64,000 nucleotides of DNA, taken from positions 868,001 to 932,000 of the forward strand of contig JAWPGT010000006.1 of NCBI GenBank assembly GCA_034638255.1, read 5' to 3'. How positions within the stretch are numbered: the first letter of the stretch is position 1; each line of letters opens with the position of its first letter. The stretch is from Coprinus comatus (taxonomy: Eukaryota > Basidiomycota > Agaricomycetes > Agaricales > Agaricaceae). Position numbers and translations under genes: made by a program. Below the pieces are notes generated by a model. It was not told the origin of the DNA, did no database searches, and worked only from the letters and a program-made list of their open reading frames with translations. Positions 60,491 through 64,000 of this stretch are shown here, piece after piece.

Positions 60491-63400
60491 ATGCCAGGAA
60501 AACCTCGCCAACTGGATGCGGCTACAAACCTCGAATATCTCTCTACTGCTATACCTAAAGTCTTCGAACAAGTTCAAGTCTCTTTAGCCAATCATCAAAA
60601 GAATTGTGTGGCACTACACAAAATCCACACCGATGCTGCTACCGTTGTCGAGAAAGTGAATAAAACTCGCGGTGTGAAATTGTCGGGAGAGAGGGCGTTT
60701 GGACAAGTGGTGCATTGCTTGCTGCTACATGTGTTGCCTTTGAAGAAAAGTGTAACAACAGCAGATCGAGTGATTAAATTCATTGGGTCGTATACAAAGT
60801 TTATCAATGAGAAAGGTATTATTTCATTTTATTCTTGTACTGTACAAAGGATTGGCGAATTCTTAACTCTAATTATCAACAGCCGACGAAAACACAACTG
60901 AAGATACCAGCGATCCCGAAGATGAAGATACCACTGCGACTCGTTTCACTGCTCGCCTACTCAAATTTCTTCTGCAAGGAATCGAAGCAAAAGACAAGAA
61001 TGTACGATATCGTGTTCTACAAACACTTGTTGAAATGGTGTCACATCTTGGCGAAATCGAGTACGTTAATCTCAAAACTTGTTTTCGTGATTCTTTGGTT
61101 GAGGTGCATCATTTAGCGAGGAAATTTATAATGCTCTACGGGATGCTTTATTGGATCGTGTCAAAGATAAAGAAGCAAATGTACGATCACAGGCAGTCGT
61201 GGCACTCTCGAAACTTTGTGCAGCTGAAACTACCGATGACATTGAGGATGGTCAAATCCCTGTTATGGAGGTACTACTCGATGCATTGGCCCATGACACT
61301 TCCTCGTGAGTTCATCATTCATACTTTCAAGTTCTTACTGATGGTGGCATAGGGACGTTCGACGGGCCGTACTACTCAATCTACCAATTAACACTGACAC
61401 ACTACCGTATATATTGGATCGAATGCGAGACGTTGAAGTCAACATCCGGAAAATCCTTCTTACGGCTATCCTTGAACCAAATATTACCCAAGGCAATAAA
61501 GACAAGGTTATAGGACCGACTCATCCCCGAACACTTACCATTACACAACGTGAACTCGTTGTAAAGAATGGTCTGGGTGATCGAGAAGATTCTGTTCGTG
61601 CCGCGGCTTCATCGCTTATTGGGGCATGGATTGACGTTGTCAACATATCATCAGTCAAAGCTGAAGATGAAGTCAAGGCGGAGAGTTTGGAAGAAAAAGT
61701 ACTTGCCCTATTACATCTTTTCGATCTGGGTCAGGGCATTGCTGCTGATGGGTTATTGAGTGTTTTCACAACGCGGCCGGACATCTTGGGGGGTCTGCAA
61801 TTCAATGGTATGTGTGTTGTCTGTTTCTATGATAAATCGTTATATTAAAATCATCAAATAGATGATTACTGGAAAAATCTAACTCCTGAGCGTGCTTTCC
61901 TTGCTCGTGTCTTCGTTGATCATTGTGTTACAACAAAGGATGATGCACGGCTGGAAGCAGCCCTCCCTGTTGTTACAGCGCTCGCTTTCTACATTCAAAA
62001 TTCTTATAACATCCTTCTCGAATCTATCCAATCCTTCAGTGATGATAAACTGTTGCGGGACTTTGATGACATCGAGGTACAAGAAAGAGAAGAGGACCTT
62101 TATAATAAAGAGCTAATACTTGGAGAAATGCTCAAACTCGCCGTAAACTTGGACTATAGCGACGAGACTGGTCGAAGGAAGATGTTCCAACTAGTTCGTA
62201 AGTGCCTTCTTTTGCATATCACCTGGCGTGTATTCTAACAGACTGTTAGGCGACATGAGCACAAAAGAAGTTCTACCAGAATCCCTCGTTGGTTGTTGTC
62301 TAGATGTGCTTCGTAAACTTTCTGTGGACGAAAAGGATCTCATTCGAGTCATTGTTGAGGTCGTTGGTGATTTACGAGATCCATTTCTTGACGAACCCGA
62401 AGAGCCAGTTGTGAGTAGTAACAGTCACCCTCATCCTATGCTGCTCATTTGCTTGTAGAATGATGTGGAAGAAACACCTGCTGCTACTCCTAAACCGCGC
62501 CCACCTCCTAGAGAAAAAACCGAGGCTGAGAAGAAACGCGCTCTTGAAATCGATTCTCGTTGCCTCACACTCTCAATTGCCATGTTAGAACGAGTGAATA
62601 CTGTAAGCACTTCTATTCGATAGGAATCCAATCCAATTACTTACCTGGGAGACCTAGACTTTCGAAGAGAATTCAACGCTAGAGGGGCTGATGCGGGATT
62701 TGATTATACCTTCCATACGCACTAAAGATGCGCACATCCGGGAACGCGCATTTGTCTGTCTCGGTCTATGCTGTTCAATTGCTCAGGTATACCATCTTAC
62801 TTATGCCTCCATTTCGATGACCCGGTCTAAATATGCATGCTAGAAACGGGCATTGGACTCCATCGATTTCTTCAAGAGTCAGATTCTCAGCTGTCCTGAT
62901 AAGATGAAGCCGAGCCTGTACAAGATCCTTTTCGACATGCTGATGGTCCACGAAGTTGCCTTTGCTAGGTCTCAACCAAAGAAGGCAAGTGTGCTCCTCG
63001 GTTGGATACTTCGAGTCTTTATTAAACCTTGTTCAGGTTCAAGAGATCACAGACTCCTTCTTGATGTCGAGGCTGCGAGAGGAGAGGGATCCCAAGGTTT
63101 TAGCAACCATTTGTCTTGGGATTTCCAAGTTGATTCTTGCTGGTATTGCTCGGGATATTAATGTAAGCCTTTCTTATCAGAAACATTGATACATGAGCTG
63201 ATGGTATATTGAGTATAGTCAGTGGCAAACTTGATGCTTGCGTTCTTGTCGCCCGCTACAGCTGGCAATCAGGAGCTGAGACAATGTCTGACTACTTTCT
63301 TCCCCGTTTATAGTTATTCCTCTGTTATAAATCAGAGCAATCTCATGGGCGTGAGTATAATATCGTATGTTTGGGTTGTATTATTGTGTGACTGATATGC

Positions 63401-64000
63401 CGGTATCATGTCTCTAGATCTTCCTGCGTGTCTTCTCAGAAATGAAGAAGGTTAAAGCCAACTTGGAGGAAGATGAAGAAATAACAACTGCACCTCAACT
63501 TGTTCAGATGTTTATTGACTTGACGGACCCAACAAGGTTGAGCAGCGCAATGTAAGTCTCAATATTCTGGATTCTAAGAGGAAAGCTCAACAGACTTTCT
63601 CTTTCTCGTTTCATCTTGTATTAGTACTGCCAATGGTCTTGCGAGGGAGAAGGAAGTTCAAGAAAATGAATCGCTTCATTTGAAACTCGCTATCGAGATT
63701 CTGAAGGAGTTTTTGAAACCAACCTTTGACTTTGACAGTGCGTTTTTCTTTTTCTGTCACTCAATGATATTGCTGACTGACATTTTTTTCAAAAATAAAA
63801 AGAGGATGACAGAAAGGTTCTGTGTCAAATGATCTCAAAATTACACATCCCGGACGTCGTGGATGATCAATTGATCAGGAAACTCAAACTATATATCGAT
63901 ACAGTCCAATCGGTAAGATCTCTCTTTCTCCTTCAGGTTTTAAAGTTTATTTATTGTTTACTAAACCACACTTGTTTAGCGTCGACCATTAAGTGACGCT
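60491..64000 (+). CDS. YCG1: Condensin complex non-SMC subunit 3 (CAP-G/Ycg1/Cnd3), 3' truncated by window
   Basis: This HEAT-repeat subunit pairs with the kleisin in condensin and contacts DNA during mitotic chromosome compaction. The ATG at 60491 gives MPGKPRQLDAATNLEYLSTAIPKVFEQVQ. HEAT-type helices follow: TARLLKFLLQGIEAKDKNVRYRVLQTLVEMVSHL, ALLDRVKDKEANVRSQAVVALSKL, DVRRAVLLNLPINTDTLPYILDRMRDVEVNIRK and LGDREDSVRAAASSLIGAW. The phrases KDKNVRYRVLQ and DREDSVRAAA are CAP-G hallmarks. About 13 short introns are spanned, with clean phases where checked (for example GEI-D|EEIYNALRDALL near 61070). An acidic/Pro linker (EEPVNDVEETPAATPKPRPPP) interrupts the middle. At least 870 residues are visible. 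The coding sequence runs off the window in the last exon (SRRPLSDA). Confidence 0.92.

Noticed and set aside
1..64000. Retrotransposon or DNA-transposon coding sequence, CRISPR array
   Set aside because: No reverse transcriptase, integrase or transposase motif, no long terminal repeats and no spaced direct repeats were seen; the window is eukaryotic nuclear DNA.

Overview
This window is nuclear DNA from a fungus, almost certainly a basidiomycete and probably an Agaricomycotina member. The evidence is dense spliceosomal introns of about 45-65 nt with GTNNGT donors, F-box and NACHT genes of the type expanded in mushroom-forming fungi, and one-to-one eukaryotic housekeeping genes. Nothing bacterial is present: no operons, no CRISPR array and no insertion sequence.

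Layout. (1) 39-2888 (+): a secreted acid sphingomyelinase-like phosphodiesterase with a 7-nt micro-exon and an apparent frameshift. (2) 3336-4838 (+): a decayed NACHT (STAND P-loop NTPase) pseudogene, followed by gene-free, simple-repeat-rich DNA to about 8.2 kb. (3) 8187-10011 (-): a Zn2Cys6-like transcription factor, divergent from an F-box gene at 10374-12509 (+). (4) 13079-15985 (+): a three-RRM SR-like mRNA-binding protein of the Gbp2/Hrb1 type. (5) 17415-21335 (+): trehalose-6-phosphate phosphatase TPS2. (6) about 22.5-25.2 kb (-): a second NACHT pseudogene, inverted relative to the first. (7) 26052-27856 (+): an MFSD5-like MFS transporter, then 28077-28735 (+): ubiquitin-conjugating enzyme RAD6. 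(8) about 29933-30105 (+): U2 snRNA. (9) 30664-31779 (+): an F-box gene; 32130-32812 (-): a small BRI3-like membrane protein. (10) 35340-41807 (-): UDP-glucose:glycoprotein glucosyltransferase, sharing a 148-bp divergent promoter with NMD3 (41956-43895, +). (11) 45929-46891 (-): a MYND-finger protein. (12) about 46.9-54.3 kb: a long gene-poor stretch. (13) 54331-57622 (+): plasma-membrane H+-ATPase PMA1. (14) 60491 to the window end (+): condensin HEAT subunit (CAP-G/Ycg1), 3' truncated by the window.

Most genes are unrelated housekeeping functions: RNA processing and export, ribosome export, ER folding control, trehalose stress metabolism, DNA-damage ubiquitination, proton pumping and chromosome condensation. 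The two NACHT copies are the accessory element. They are about 18 kb apart in opposite orientation and are broken by different lesions: copy 1 lost its Walker A motif but keeps an open NACHT core, while copy 2 keeps Walker A but is frameshifted in the core and C-terminal part. This looks like birth-and-death turnover of a fungal NLR-like gene.

Limits: splice sites were placed by eye from GT/AG, reading phase and remembered family conservation. Exon totals for six genes (Zn-cluster factor, GBP2, MFS, RAD6, MYND, PMA1) sum to whole codons with open frames, which supports those models. No alignment or search could be run.
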